A DNA stretch of 64,000 nucleotides from Archivesica marissinica (taxonomy: Eukaryota; Mollusca; Bivalvia; Venerida; Vesicomyidae), in the NCBI GenBank assembly GCA_014843695.1, contig CM026401.1, positions 46,265,477 through 46,329,476 of the forward strand, in the 5' to 3' direction. Under the pieces are notes generated by a model. That model had not been told where the DNA came from. It did no database searches and worked only from the letters and a program-made list of their open reading frames with translations. Each line of letters starts with the position of its first letter. Position 1 is the stretch's first letter. The translations under genes were made by a program, and so were the position numbers. This document shows positions 28,738 to 44,700 of this stretch, piece by piece.

Positions 28738-30390
28738 CCGTGGTCGAGTCAGGTAGGTCGTTGACTTCAAATCACTAGCCCATCACTGGTGTATGTTCGA
28801 ATGCCACTGTGGGTGGGGTCAAATCCAAACCACTAGTCCATCACCGCTGTATGTTTGAATCCCACTGGGGGTGGCGGTCAAATCCAAACCACTAGTCCAT
28901 CACCAGTGTATGTTCGAATCCCATTGTGAGTGACGGTCAAATCCAAACCACTAGCCAATCACCGGTGTATGTTCGAATCCCATTGTGAGTGGCGGTCAAA
29001 TCCAAACCACTAGCCCATCACCGGTGTATGTTCGAATCCCATTGTGAGTGGCGGTCAAATCCAAACCACTAGCCCATCACCGGTGTATGTTCGAATCCCA
29101 CTGTGGGTGGCGGTCAAATCCAAACCACTAGCCCATCACCGGTGTATGTTCGAATCCCACTGTGGGTGGCGGTCAAATCCAAACCACTAGTCCATTACCG
29201 CTGTATGTTCGAATCCCCCATGGGGGTGACGGTCAAATCCAAACCACTAGTCCATCACCGCTGTATGTTCGAATCCCCCTGGGGGTGACGGTCAAATCCA
29301 AACCACTAGTCCATCACCGCTGTATGTTCGAATCCCACTGGGGGTGACGGTCAAATCCAAACCACTAGTCCATCACCGCTGTATGTTCGAATCCCCCTGG
29401 GGGTGACGGTCAAATCCAAACCACTAGTCCATCACCGGTGTATGTTCGAATCCCACTGTGGGTGGCGGTCAAATCCAAACCACTAGTCCATCACCGCTGT
29501 ATGTTCGAATCCCCCTGGGGGGTGACGTTCAAATCCAAACCACTAGTCCATCACCGCTGTATGTTCGAATTCCACTGGGGGTGACGGTCAAATCCAAACC
29601 ACTAGTCCATCACCGCTGTATGTTCGAATCCCACTGTGGGTGGCGGTCAAATCCAAACCACTAGCCCATCACCGGTGTATGTTCGAATCCCCCTGGGGGT
29701 GACGGTCAAATCCAAACCACTAGTCCATCACCGGTGTATGTTCGAATCCCACTGTGGGTGGCGGTCAAATCCAAACCACTAGTCCATCACCGCTGTATGT
29801 TCGAATCCCCCTGGGGGGGTGACGTTCAAATCCAAACCACTAGTCCATCACCGCTGTATGTTCGAATTCCACTGGGGGTGACGGTCAAATCCAAACCACT
29901 AGTCCATCACCGCTGTATGTTCGAATCCCACTGTGGGTGGCGGTCAAATCCAAACCACTAGCCCATCACCGGTGTATGTTCGAATCCCACTGTGGGTGGC
30001 GGTCAAATCCAAACCACTAGTCCATCACCGCTGTATGTTCGAATCCCACTGGGGGTGACGGTCAAATCCAAACCATTAGTCCATCACCGCTGTATGTTCG
30101 AATCCCCCTGGGGGGTGACGTTCAAATCCAAACCACTAGTCCATCACCGCTGTATGTTCGAATCCCACTGGGGGTGACGGTCAAATCCAAACCACTAGTC
30201 CATCACCGCTGTATGTTCGAATCCCCTTGGGGGGGTGACGTTCAAATCCAAACCACTAGTCCATCACCGCTGTATGTTCGAATCCCCCATGGGAGTGGCG
30301 GTCAAATCCAAACCACTAGTCCATCACCGCTGTATGTTCGAATCCCACTGGGGTGGCGGTCAAATTCTTACAAATCACAAAAGTGAGTAG
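28738..30390. repeat. 59-bp array made of the SINE D tRNA-like half, about 27 copies
   Basis: The first unit still looks like a SINE D head (CTCCGTGGTCGAGTCAGGTA with an A-box-like part, GTTGACTTCAAATCACTAGC). After it come about 27 units of 59 bp: GTATGTTCGAATCCCA, CTGGGGGTGACGGTCAAATC, CAAACCACTAGTCCATCACC. Each unit keeps a B-box-like TGTTCGAATCC. Variants change GCTG/GGTG and the number of Gs. Larger blocks repeat (29430-29700 versus 29725-30000). Short open frames are repeat-coded. Confidence 0.96.
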
Positions 30391-32038
30391 GCTATCCAAC
30401 TGGCTGGCAGAAGATCGGTGGTTCTACGCTGGTGCTCGTGGGGGAGGCAACCGGGGTTGATATATGATATAATCTGTTGGTGCGAGTTTAAACCCTCAAG
30501 ACAGACAACCAAACCAATTACTTCAGGTATCAGATTAACAACAACGTGATTTTATACGTTTAATGTATACGTATTTACAGCGTTTGATTAATCACTCTCG
30601 AGACCTCATTCCTAGCTGGTGCCCGCCGTCAGTGCCCGAAATACTGCAAGGGGGGAGGAACCGAGGTTGTTATATGATATAATCTGTTGGTGCGAGTTTA
30701 AACCCTCAAGACAGACAACCAAACCAATTACCTCAGGTATCAGATTAACAACAACGTGATTTTATACGTTTAATGTATACGTATTTACAGCGTTTGATTA
30801 ATCACTCTCGAGACCTCATTCCTAGCTGGTGCCCGCCGTCAGTGCCCGAAATACTGCAAGGGGGGAGGAACCGAGGTTGTTATATGATATAATCTGTTGG
30901 TGCGAGTTTAAACCCTCAAGACAGACAACCAAACCAATTACCTCAGGTATCAGATTAACAACAACGTGATTTTATACGTTTAATGTATACGTATTTACAG
31001 CGTTTGATTAATCACTCTCGAGACCTCATTCCTAGCTGGTGCCCGCCGTCAGTGCCCGAAATACTGCAAGGGGGGAGGAACCGAGGTTGTTATATGATAT
31101 AATCTGTTGGTGCGAGTTTAAACCCTCAAGACAGACAACCAAACCAATTACCTCAGGTATCAGATTAACAACAACGTGATTTTATACGTTTAATGTATAC
31201 GTATTTACAGCGTTTGATTAATCACTCTCGAGACCTCATTCCTAGCTGGTGCCCGCCGTCAGTGCCCGAAATACTGCAAGGGGGGAGGAACCGAGGTTGT
31301 TATATGACATAATCTGTTGGTGCGAGTTTAAAACCTCAAGACAGACAATCAAACCAATACACTCAGGTATAAGTTTAAGAACAACGTGATCAACGTTCAA
31401 TGTAAACGCAACCAGCTTTGATTAATCACTCTCGAGACCTCATTCCTAGCTGGTGCCCGCCAGTGCCCGAAATACTGCAAGGGGGGGGGGGAACCGGGGT
31501 TGATATATGACATAATATGTTGGTGCGAGTTCAAACCCTCAAGACAGACAATCAAACCAATACACTCAGGTATAAGATTAACAACAACGTGATTGTATAC
31601 GTTCAATGTATACGTATTTACAGCGTTTGATTAATCACTCTCGAGACCTCATTCCTAGCTGGTGCCCGTCAGTGCCCGAAATACTGCAAGGGGGGCAACC
31701 GTGGTTGATATATGACAATATCTGTTAGTGCGAGTTTAAAACCTCAAGACAGACAATCAAGCCAATACACTCAGGTATAAGATTAACAACAACGTGATCA
31801 ACGTTCAATGTAAACGCAACCAGCTTTGATTAATCGCTCTCGAGACCTCATTCCTAGCTGGTGCCCGTCAGTGCCCGAAATACTGCAAGGGGGGAGGAAC
31901 CGAGGTTGTTATATGACATAATCTGTTGGTGCGAGTTCAAACCCTCAAGACAGACAATCAAACCAATACACTCAGGTATAAGATTAACAACAACGTGATT
32001 GTATACGTTCAATGTAAACGCAACCAGCTTTGATTAAT
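30391..32038. repeat. 210-bp array, about 8 copies, SINE D body joined to inverted SINE B tail
   Basis: Units of 210 bp (CCGAGGTTGTTATATGATAT at 30661 and 30871; CCTCAAGACAGACAACCAAA; GATTAATCACTCTCGAGACC; AGTGCCCGAAATACTGCAAG). The first part echoes the SINE D body (TCGGTGGTTCTACGCTGG at 30415). The last part is the reverse complement of the SINE B body (AATGAGGTCTCGAGAGTGAT). The left units are nearly identical; the right ones diverge. Confidence 0.93.
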
Positions 32039-32475
32039 CGCTCTCGAGTCCTCATTCCTGGCGGAATTCGACAGGACTCCTCGCAATGAATGGAAGACAA
32101 GAGGTAATGTGGATTCTAAAGTTATATTCCTGTTCAAAATGATCGCCACATTTTCCAAAAAATTTGCTATCACAGTTTATACACACTTATTTTACTTTGA
32201 TAGCGAAACAAGTTTTTACAACATTAAATTAATCGCTCTCGAGTCCTCATTCCTAGCGGAATTCGACAGAACTCATCAAAATGAATGGAAGACAAGCGGT
32301 AATGTGGATTCTAAAGTTTTATTCCTGTTCAAACTGATCGCCACATTTTTTGAAATGTTGCTATAATAGTATATACACATTTATTTTAGTTCAATTGCAA
32401 TACAAGTTTTTGCAACATTATATTAATCGCTCTCGAGTCCTCATTCCTGGTGGAATCCATCGCCATGAGGGAACG
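32039..32475. repeat. 195-bp tandem repeat, about 2.3 copies
   Basis: CGCTCTCGAGTCCTCATTCC occurs at 32039, 32234 and 32429. Between them, matching GAATTCGACAG, GGTAATGTGGATTCTAAAGT and GATCGCCACATTTT. It continues the SINE-B-like sequence of the 210-bp array with a different period. Confidence 0.9.
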
Positions 32476-32734
32476 AGCGTGCCTAAGGATACAGTTGTAT
32501 AATACAATGTTAGTGTGTATTAACTATTAAGCTACGGGTGGATGCAAATAGACAACTAATAATGTTAATATGTTGCAATGTGATTAAATACGCTATATGA
32601 ATGTGGTCTTGATTTATTGGCAAATTGTAGGGGCCTCCTTTAAGGTGTTTGACTTCAACCCACTTGGCTCTCGTCTCTCCATGCGATTCTTGCACGTAAA
32701 GTGGCAATCGAACTGGCGTGTCAGTATGTGGTTC

Positions 32735-35700
32735 TACGTGGATGGATACACGCCCTCTGCATGGATACACGCCCTCTACATGGATACACGCCCTCTACAT
32801 GGATACACGCCCTCTACATGGATACACGCCCTCTACATGGATACACGTCCTCTACATGGATACACGCCCTCTACATGGATACACGTCCTCTACATGGATA
32901 CACGCCCTCTACATGGATACACGTCCTATACATGGATACACGCCCTCTACATGGATACACGTCCTCTACATGGATACACGCCCTCTACATGGATACACGT
33001 CCTATACATGGATACACGTCCTCTACATGGATACACGTCCTCTACATGGATACACGTCCTATACATGGATACACACCCTCTACATGGATACACACCCTCT
33101 ACATGGTAACACGTCCTCTACATGGATACACGCCCTCTACATGGATACACGTCCTCTACATGGATACACGTCCTCTACATGGATACACGTCCTATACATG
33201 GATACACGCCCTCTACATGGATACACGCCCTCTACATGGATACACATCCTCTACATGGATACACGCCCTCTACATGGATACACGTCATATACATGGATAC
33301 ACGCCCTCTACATGGATACACGTCATATACATGGATACACGTCCTCTACATGGATACATGCCCTATACATGGATACATACCCTCTACATGGATACACGTC
33401 CTATACATGGATACACACCCTCTACATGGATACACACCCTCTACATGGATACACACCCTATACATGGATACACGTCCTCTACATGGATACACGTCCTCTA
33501 CATGGATACACGTCCTCTACAGGGATACACGTCCTATATATGGATACACGTCCTCTACATGGATACACGTCCTCTACATGGATACACACCCTCTACATGG
33601 ATACACGTCCTCTACATGGATACACGCCCTCTACATGGATACACGTCCTCTACATGGATACACGTCCTCTACATGGATACACGTCCTCTACATGGATACA
33701 CGCCCTCTACATGGATACACGTCCTCTACATGGATACACGTCCTCTACATGGATACACGTCCTCTACATGGATACACGTCCTCTACATGGATACACGTTC
33801 TCTACATGGATACACGTCCTCTACATGGATACACGTCCTCTACATGGATACACGTCCTCTACATGGATACACGCCCTCTACATGGATACACGCCATCTAC
33901 ATATACATGGATACACGCCCTCTACATGAATACACGCCCTCTACATGGATACACGCCCTCTACATGGATACACGTCCTCTACATGGATACACGTCCTCTA
34001 CATGGATACACGCCCTCTACATGGATACACGTCCTCTACATGGATACACGTCCTCTACATGGATACACGCCCTCTACATGGATACACGCCATCTACATAT
34101 ACATGGATACACGCCCTCTACATGACTACACGTCCTCTACATGGATACACGTCCTATACATGGATACACGTCCTCTACATGGATACACGCCCTCTACATG
34201 GATACACGTCCTATACATGGATACACGCCCTCTACATGGATACACGCCCTCTACATGGATACACGCCCTCTACATGGATACACGCCATCTACATATACAT
34301 GGATACACGCCCTCTACATGAATACACGCCCTCTACATGGATACACGCCCTCTACATGGATACACGCCCTCTACATGGATACACGCCCTCTACATGGATA
34401 CACGTCCTCTACATGGATACACGTCCTCTACATGGATACACGTCCTCTACATGGATACACGGCCTCTACATGGATACACGTCCTCTACCTGGATACACGC
34501 CCTCTACATGGATACACGCCCTATACATGGATACACGCCCTCTACATGGATACACGTCCTCTACATGGATACACGTCCTCTACATGGATACATGCCCACT
34601 ACACACGTCCTCTACATGGATACACGTCCTCTACATGGATACACGTCCTCTACATGGATACACGCCCTCTACATGGATACACACCCTATACATGGATACA
34701 CACCCTCTACATGGATACACGTCCTCTACATGGATACACGTCCTATACATGGATACACGCCCTCTACATGGATACATGCCCTCTACATGGATACACGTCC
34801 TCTACATGGATACACACCCTATACATGGATACATGCCCTCTACATGGATACACGTCCTCTACATGGATACACGTCCTCTACATGGATACACGTCCTCTAC
34901 ATGGATACATGTCCTCTACATGGATACACGTCCTATACATGGATACACGCCCTCTACATGGATACACGTCCTCTACATGGATACACACCCTCTACATGGA
35001 TACACGCCCTATACATGGATACACGCCCTCTACATGGATACACGCCCTATACATGGATACACGCCCTCTACATGGATACAAACCCTATACATGGATACAC
35101 GTCCTCTACATGGATACACGCCCTATACATGGATACACGCCCTATACATGGATACACGTCCTCTACATGGATACACGCCCTCTACATGGATACACGTCCT
35201 CTACATGGATACACGCCATCTACATGGATACACGTCCTCTACATGGATACACGTCCTCTATATGGATACACACCCTATACATGGATACACGTCCTATACA
35301 TGGATACACGTCCTCTACATGGATACACGCCCTATACATGGATACACGCCCTATACATGGATACACGCCCTATACATGGATACACGCGCTATACATGGAT
35401 ACCCGCCCTATACATGGATACACGTCCTCTACATGGATACATGTCCTATACATGGATACAGGCCCTATACATGGATACACGCCCTATACATGGATACACG
35501 CCCTATACATGGATACACGTCCTCTACATGGATACACACCCTATACATGGATACAATGTATACACGCCCTATACATGGATACACGCCCTCTACATGGATA
35601 CACGCCCTCTACATGGATACACGCCCTCTACATGGATACACGTCCTCTACATGGATACACGTCCTCTAAATGGATACACGTCCTCTACATGGATACACGT

Positions 35701-38700
35701 CCTCTACATGGATACACGTCCTCTACATGGATACACGGCCTCTACATGGATACACGTCCTCTACCTGGATACACGCCCTCTACATGGATACACGCCCTAT
35801 ACATGGATACACGCCCTCTACATGGATACACGTCCTCTACATGGATACACGTCCTCTACATGGATACATGCCCTCTACACACGTCCTCTACATGGATACA
35901 CGCCCTCTACATGGATACACGTCCTCTACATGGATACACGCCCTCTACATGGATACACACCCTATACATGGATACATGCCCTCTACATGGATACACGTCC
36001 TCTACATGGATACACGTCCTCTACATGGATACACGTCCTCTACTTGGATACACGCCCTCTACATGGATACATGTCCTCTACATGGATACACGTCCTCTAC
36101 ATGGATACACGTCCTATACATGGATACATGTCCTCTACATGGATACACGTCCAATACATGGATACACGCCCTCTACATGGATACACGTCCTCTACATGGA
36201 TACACACCCTATACATGGATACACGTCCTCTACATGGATACACGTCCTCTACATGGATACACACCCTATACATGGATACACGTCCTATACATGGATACAC
36301 GTCCTCTACATGGATACACGTCCTCTACATGGATACACGTCCTCTACATGGATACACACCCTTTACATGGATACACACCCTCTACATGGATACACGTCCT
36401 CTACATGGATACACGTCCTCTACATGGATACACATCCTCTACATGGATACACGCCCTCTACATGGATACACATCCTCTACATGGATACACGTCCTATACA
36501 TGGATACACGTCCTCTACATGGATACACGCCCTATACATGGATACACGTCCTCTACATGGATACACGCCCTATACATGGATACACGCCCTATACATGGAT
36601 ACACGCCCTCTACATGGATACACGCCCTATACATGGATACACGCCCTCTACATGGATACACGTCCTCTACATGGATACACGCCCTATACATGGATACACG
36701 TCCTCTACATGGATACACGCCCTATACATGGATACACGTCCTCTACATGGATACACGCCCTATACATGGATACACGTCCTCTACATGGATACATGTCCTA
36801 TACATGGATACAGGCCCTATACATGGATACACGCCCTATACATGGATACACGCCCTATACATGGATACACGTCCTCTACATGGATACACACCCTATACAT
36901 GGATACAATGTATACACGCCCTATACATGGATACACGCCCTCTACATGGATACACGCCCTCTACATGGATACACGCCCTCTACATGGATACACGTCCTCT
37001 ACATGGATACACGTCCTCTAAATGGATACACGTCCTCTACATGGATACACGTCCTCTACATGGATACACGGCCTCTACATGGATACACGTCCTCTACCTG
37101 GATACACGCCCTGTACATGGATACACGCCCTATACATGGATACACGCCCTCTACATGGATACACGTCCTCTACATGGATACACGTCCTCTACATGGATAC
37201 ATGCCCTCTACACACGTCCTCTACATGGATACACGTCCTCTACATGGATACACGTCCTCTACATGGATACACGCCCTCTACATGGATACACACCCTATAC
37301 ATGGATACATGCCCTCTACATGGATACACGTCCTCTACATGGATACACGTCCTCTACATGGATACACGTCCTCTACTTGGATACACGCCCTCTACATGGA
37401 TACATGTCCTCTACATGGATACACGTCCTCTACATGGATACACGTCCTATACATGGATACATGTCCTCTACATGGATACACGTCCAATACATGGATACAC
37501 GCCCTCTACATGGATACACGTCCTCTACATGGATACACACCCTATACATGGATACACGTCCTCTACATGGATACACGTCCTCTACATGGATACACACCCT
37601 ATACATGGATACACGTCCTATACATGGATACACGTCCTCTACATGGATACACGTCCTCTACATGGATACACGTCCTCTACATGGATACACACCCTTTACA
37701 TGGATACACACCCTCTACATGGATACACGTCCTCTACATGGATACACGTCCTCTACATGGATACACATCCTCTACATGGATACACGCCCTCTACATGGAT
37801 ACACATCCTCTACATGGATACACGTCCTATACATGGATACACGTCCTCTACATGGATACACGCCCTATACATGGATACACGTCCTCTACATGGATACACG
37901 CCCTATACATGGATACACGCCCTATACATGGATACACGCCCTCTACATGGATACACGCCCTATACATGGATACACGCCCTCTACATGGATACACGTCCTC
38001 TACATGGATACACGCCCTATACATGGATACACGTCCTCTACATGGATACACGCCCTATACATGGATACACGTCCTCTACATGGATACACGCCCTATACAT
38101 GGATACACGCCCTATACATGGATACACGCCCTCTACATGGATACACGTCCTATACATGGATACACGCCCTCTACATGGATACACGCCCTAACATGGATAC
38201 ACGCCCTCTACATGGATACACGTCCTCTACATGGATACACGCCCTATACATGGATACACGTCCTCTACATGGATACACGCCCTATACATGGATACACGCC
38301 CTCTACATGGATACACGCCCTCTACATGGATACACGCCCTCTACATGGATACACACCCTATACATGGATACACGTCCTCTACATGGATACACGCCCTATA
38401 CATGGATACACGCCCTATACATGGATACACGCCCTATACATGGATACACGCCCTATACATGGATACACGCCCTATACATGGATACACGTCCTCTACATGG
38501 ATACACGTCCGCTACATGGATACACGCCCTATACATGGATACACGTCCTCTACATGGATACACGCCCTATACATGGATACACGCCCTCTACATGGATACA
38601 CGCCCTCTACATGGATACACGCCCTCTACATGGATACACACCCTATACATGGATACACGTCCTCTACATGGATACACGCCCTATACATGGATACACGCCC

Positions 38701-41700
38701 TATACATGGATACACGCCCTATACATGGATACACGCCCTATACATGGATACACGCCCTATACATGGATACACGTCCTCTACATGGATACATGTCCTATAC
38801 ATGGATACACGCCCTATACATGGATACACGCCCTATACATGGATACACGCCCTATACATGGATACACGTCCTCTACATGGATACACACCCTATACATGGA
38901 TACAATGGATACACACCCTATACATGGATATACGTCCTCTACATGGATACACACCCTCTACATGGATACACGTCCTCTACATGGATACACGTCCTCTACA
39001 TGGATACACGCCCTCTACATGGATACACGCCCTATACATGAATACACGTCCTCTACATGGATACACGTCCTCTACATGGATACACGTCCTCTACATGGAT
39101 ACATGCCCTCTACATGGATACACGTCCTCTACATGGATACACACCATATACATGGATACACGCCCTCTACATGGATACACGTCCTCTACATGGATACACA
39201 CCCTATACATGGATACACGTCCTCTACATGGATACACACCATATACATGGATACACGCCCTCTACATGGATACACGCCCTCTACATGGATACACGCCCTC
39301 TACATGGATACACGTCCTATACATGGATACATGCCCTCTACATGGATACACGCCCTCTACATGGATACACACCCTCTACATGGATACACGTCCTCTACAT
39401 GGATACACGTCCTCTACATGGATACACGTCCTCTACATGGATACACACCCTCTACATGGATACACGCCCTCTACATGGATACACGTCCTCTACATGGATA
39501 CACGTCCTCTACATGGATACACATCCTCTACATGGATACACGCCCTATACATGGATACACGTCCTCTACATGGATACACGTCCTCTACATGGATACACAT
39601 CCTCTACATGGATACACGTCCTATACATGGATACACGTCCTCTACATGGATACACGCCCTATACATGGATACACGTCCTCTACATGGATACACGCCCTCT
39701 ACATGGATACACGCCCTCTACATGGATACACGTCCTCTACATGGATACACGCCCTATACATGGATACACGTCCTCTACATGGATACACACCCTCTACATG
39801 GATACACGCCCCTATACATGGATACACGCCCTCTACATGGATACACGCCCTCTACATGGATACACGCCCTCTACATGGATACACACCCTATACATGGATA
39901 CACGTCCTCTACATGGATACACGCCCTATACATGGATACACGCCCTATACATGGATACACGCCCTATACATGGATACACGCCCTATACATGGATACACGC
40001 CCTATACATGGATACACGTCCTCTACATGGATACATGTCCTATACATGGATACACGCCCTATACATGGATACACGCCCTATACATGGATACACGCCCTAT
40101 ACATGGATACACGTCCTCTACATGGATACACACCCTATACATGGATACAATGGATACACGCCCTATACATGGATACACGTCCTCTACATGGATACACACC
40201 CTCTACATGGATACACGTCCTATACATGGATACACGTCCTCTACATGGATACACGCCCTCTACATGGATACACGCCCTATACATGAATACACGTCCTCTA
40301 CATGGATACACGTCCTCTACATGGATACACGTCCTCTACATGGATACATGCCCTCTACATGGATACACGTCCTCTACATGGATACATGTCCTCTACATGG
40401 ATACATGTCCTCTACATGGATACACGTCCTCTACATGGATACACGTCCTCTACATGGATACATGCCCTCTACATGGATACACGTCCTCTACATGGATACA
40501 CGCCCTCTACATGGATACACGTCCTCTACATGGATACATGTCCTCTACATGGATACACGCCCTCTACATGGATACATGTCCTCTACATGGATACATACCC
40601 TCTACATGGATACACGTCCTCTACATGGATACATACCCTCTACATGGATACACGTCCTCTACATGGATACACGCCCTCTACATGGATACATGCCCTCTAC
40701 ATGGATACACGTCCTATACATGGATACATGTCCTATACATGGATACACGTCCTCTACATGGATACACGCCCTCTACATGGATACACATCCTCTACATGGA
40801 TACACGTCCTCTACATGGATACACGTCCTCTACATGGATACACATCCTCTACATGGATACACGCCCTCTACATGGATACATGCCCTCTACATGGATACAC
40901 GTCCTATACATGGATACACGCCCTCTACATGGATACACGCCCTCTACATGGATACACGTCCTATACATGGATACACACCCTCTACATGGATACACGTTCT
41001 CTACATGGATACACGTCCTCTACATCTACATGGATACACGTCCTATACATGGATACACGTCCTCTACATGGATACACGTCCTCTACATGGATACACGTCC
41101 TCTACATGGATACACGTCCTCTACATGGATACACGTCCTATACATGGATACACGTCCTCTACATGGATACACGTCCTCTACATGGATACACGTCCTCTAC
41201 ATGGATACACGTCCTATACATGGATACACGTCCTCTACATGGATACACGTCCTCTACATGGATACACGTCCTCTACACGGATACACGTCCTCTACATGGA
41301 TACACGCCCTCTACATGGATACACGTCCTATACATGGATACACGTCCTATACATGGATACACGTCCTATACATGGATACACGTCCTCTACATGGATACAC
41401 GTCCTCTACATGGATATACGTCCTCTACATGGATACACACCCTATACATGGATACACGTCTTATACATGGATACACGTCCTATACATGGATACACGTCCT
41501 CTACATGGATACACGTCCTCTACATGGATACACGTCCAATACATGGATACACGTCCTCTACATGGATACACGTCCTCTACATGGATACACACCCTCTACA
41601 TGGATACACGTCCTATACATGGATACATGCCCTCTACATGGATACACGTCCTCTACATGGATACACACCCTATACATGGATACATGCCCTCTACATGGAT

Positions 41701-44700
41701 ACACGTCCTCTACATGGATACACGTCCTCTACATGGATACACGTCCTCTACATGGATACATGTCCTCTACATGGATACATGTCCTCTACATGGATACACG
41801 TCCTCTACATGGATACACGTCCTCTACATGGATACATGTCCTCTACATGGATACACGTCCTATACATGGATACACGCCCTCTACATGGATACACGTCCTC
41901 TACATGGATACACACCCTATACATGGATACACGTCCTCTACATGGATATACGTCCTCTACATGGATACACACCCTATACATGGATACACGTCCTATACAT
42001 GGATACACGTCCTCTACATGGATACACGTCCTCTACATGGATACACGTCCTCTACATGGATACACACCCTATACATGGATACACACCCTCTACATGGATA
42101 AACGCCCTCTACATGGATACACACCCTCTACATGGATACACGTCCTCTACATGGATACACACCCTATACATGGATACACACCCTATACATGGATACACGC
42201 CCTCTACATGGATACACGCCCTATACATGGATACACGTCCTCTACATGGATACACGCCCTCTACATGGATACACGTCCTCTACATGGATACACGCCCTCT
42301 ACATGGATACACGTCCTCTACATGGATACACGTCCTCTACATGGATACACGCCCTCTACATGGATACACACCCTATACATGGATACACGTCCTCTACATG
42401 GATACACGTCCTCTACATGGATACACACCCTATACATGGATACACGTCCTCTACATGGATACACACATATACATGGATACACGCCCTCTACATGGATACA
42501 CGCCCTCTACATGGATACACGCCCTCTACATGGATACACGTCCTATACATGGATACATGCCCTCTACATGGATACACGCCCTCTACATGGATACACACCC
42601 TCTACATGGATACACGTCCTCTACATGGATACACATCCTCTACATGGATACACGTCCTCTACATGGATACACACCACATGGATACACGTCCTCTACATGG
42701 ATACACACCCTCTACATGGATACACGCCCTCTACATGGATACACGTCCTCTACATGGATACACGTCCTCTACATGGATACACATCCTCTACATGGATACA
42801 CGCCCTATACATGGATACACGTCCTCTACATGGATACACGTCCTCTACATGGATACACGTCCTCTACATGGATACACGTCCTCTACATGGATACACGCCC
42901 TCTACATGGATACACATCCTCTACATGGATACACATCCTCTACATGGATACACGTCCTATACATGGATACACATCCTCTACATGGATACACGCCCTATAC
43001 ATGGATACACGTCCTCTACATGGATACACGTCCTCTACATGGATACACGCCCTCTACATGAATACACGCCCTCTACATGGATACACGTCCTCTACATGGA
43101 TACACGCCCTATACATGGATACACGCCCTCTACATGGATACACGCCCTCTACATGGATACACACCTCTACATGGATACACGTCCTCTACATGGATACACG
43201 CCCTATACATGGATACACGCACTATACATGGATACACGCCCTATACATGGATACACGCCCTATACATGGATACACGCCCTATACATGGATACACGTCCTC
43301 TACATGGATACATGTCCTATACATGGATACACGTCCTCTACATGGATACACACCCTATACATGGATACAATGGATACACGCTCTATACATGGATACACGT
43401 CCTCTACATGGATACACACCCTCTACATGGATACGCGTCCTCTACATGGATACACGTCCTCTACATGGATACACGCCCTCTACATGGATACACGCCCTAT
43501 ACATGGATACACGTCCTCTACATGGATACACGTCCTCTACATGGATACACGTCCTCTACATGGATACATGCCCTCTACATGTATACACGTCCTCTACATG
43601 GATACACGTCCTCTACATGGATACATGTCCTCTACATGGATACACGCCCTCTACATGGATACACGTCCTCTACATGGATACATACCATCTACATGGATAC
43701 ACGTCCTCTACATGGATACATACCCTCTACATGGATACACCTCCTCTACATGGATACACGCCCTCTACATGGATACAGGCCCTCTACATGGATACACGTC
43801 CTATACATGGATACACGTCCTCTACATGGATACATGCCCTCTACATGGATACACGTCCTATACATGGATACACGTCCTCTACATGGATGCACGTCCTCTA
43901 CATGGATACACACCCTCTACATGGATACTAGTCCTCTACATGGATACACGTCCTCTACATGGATACACGTCCTCTACATGGATACATGTCCTATACATGG
44001 ATACACGCCCTATACATGGATACACGTCCTCTACATGGATACACACCCTCTACATGGATACACGCCCTCTACATGGATACACGCCCTCTACATGGATACA
44101 CGCCCTCTACATGGATACACGCCCTCTACATGGATACACACCCTCTACATGGATACACGTCCTCTACATGGATACACGCCCTATACATGGATACACGCCC
44201 TATACATGGTTACACGCCCTATACATGGATACACGCCCTATACATGGATACACGCCCTATACATGGATACACGTCCTCTACATGGATACATGTCCTATAC
44301 ATGGATACACGCCCTATACATGGATAAACGCCCTATACATGGATACACGTCCTCTACATGGATACACACCCTATACATGGATACAATGGATACACGCTCT
44401 ATACATGGATACACGTCCTCTACATGGATACACACCCTCTACATGGATACACGTCCTCTACATGGATACACGTCCTCTACATGGATACACGCCCTCTACA
44501 TGGATACACGCCCTATACATGGATACACGTCCTCTACATGGATACACGTCCTCTACATAGATACACGTCCTCTACATGGATACATGCCCTCTACATGGAT
44601 ACACGTCCTCTACATGGATACACGTCCTCTACATGGATACATGTCCTCTACATGGATACACGCCCTCTACATAGATACACGTCCTCTACATGGATACATA

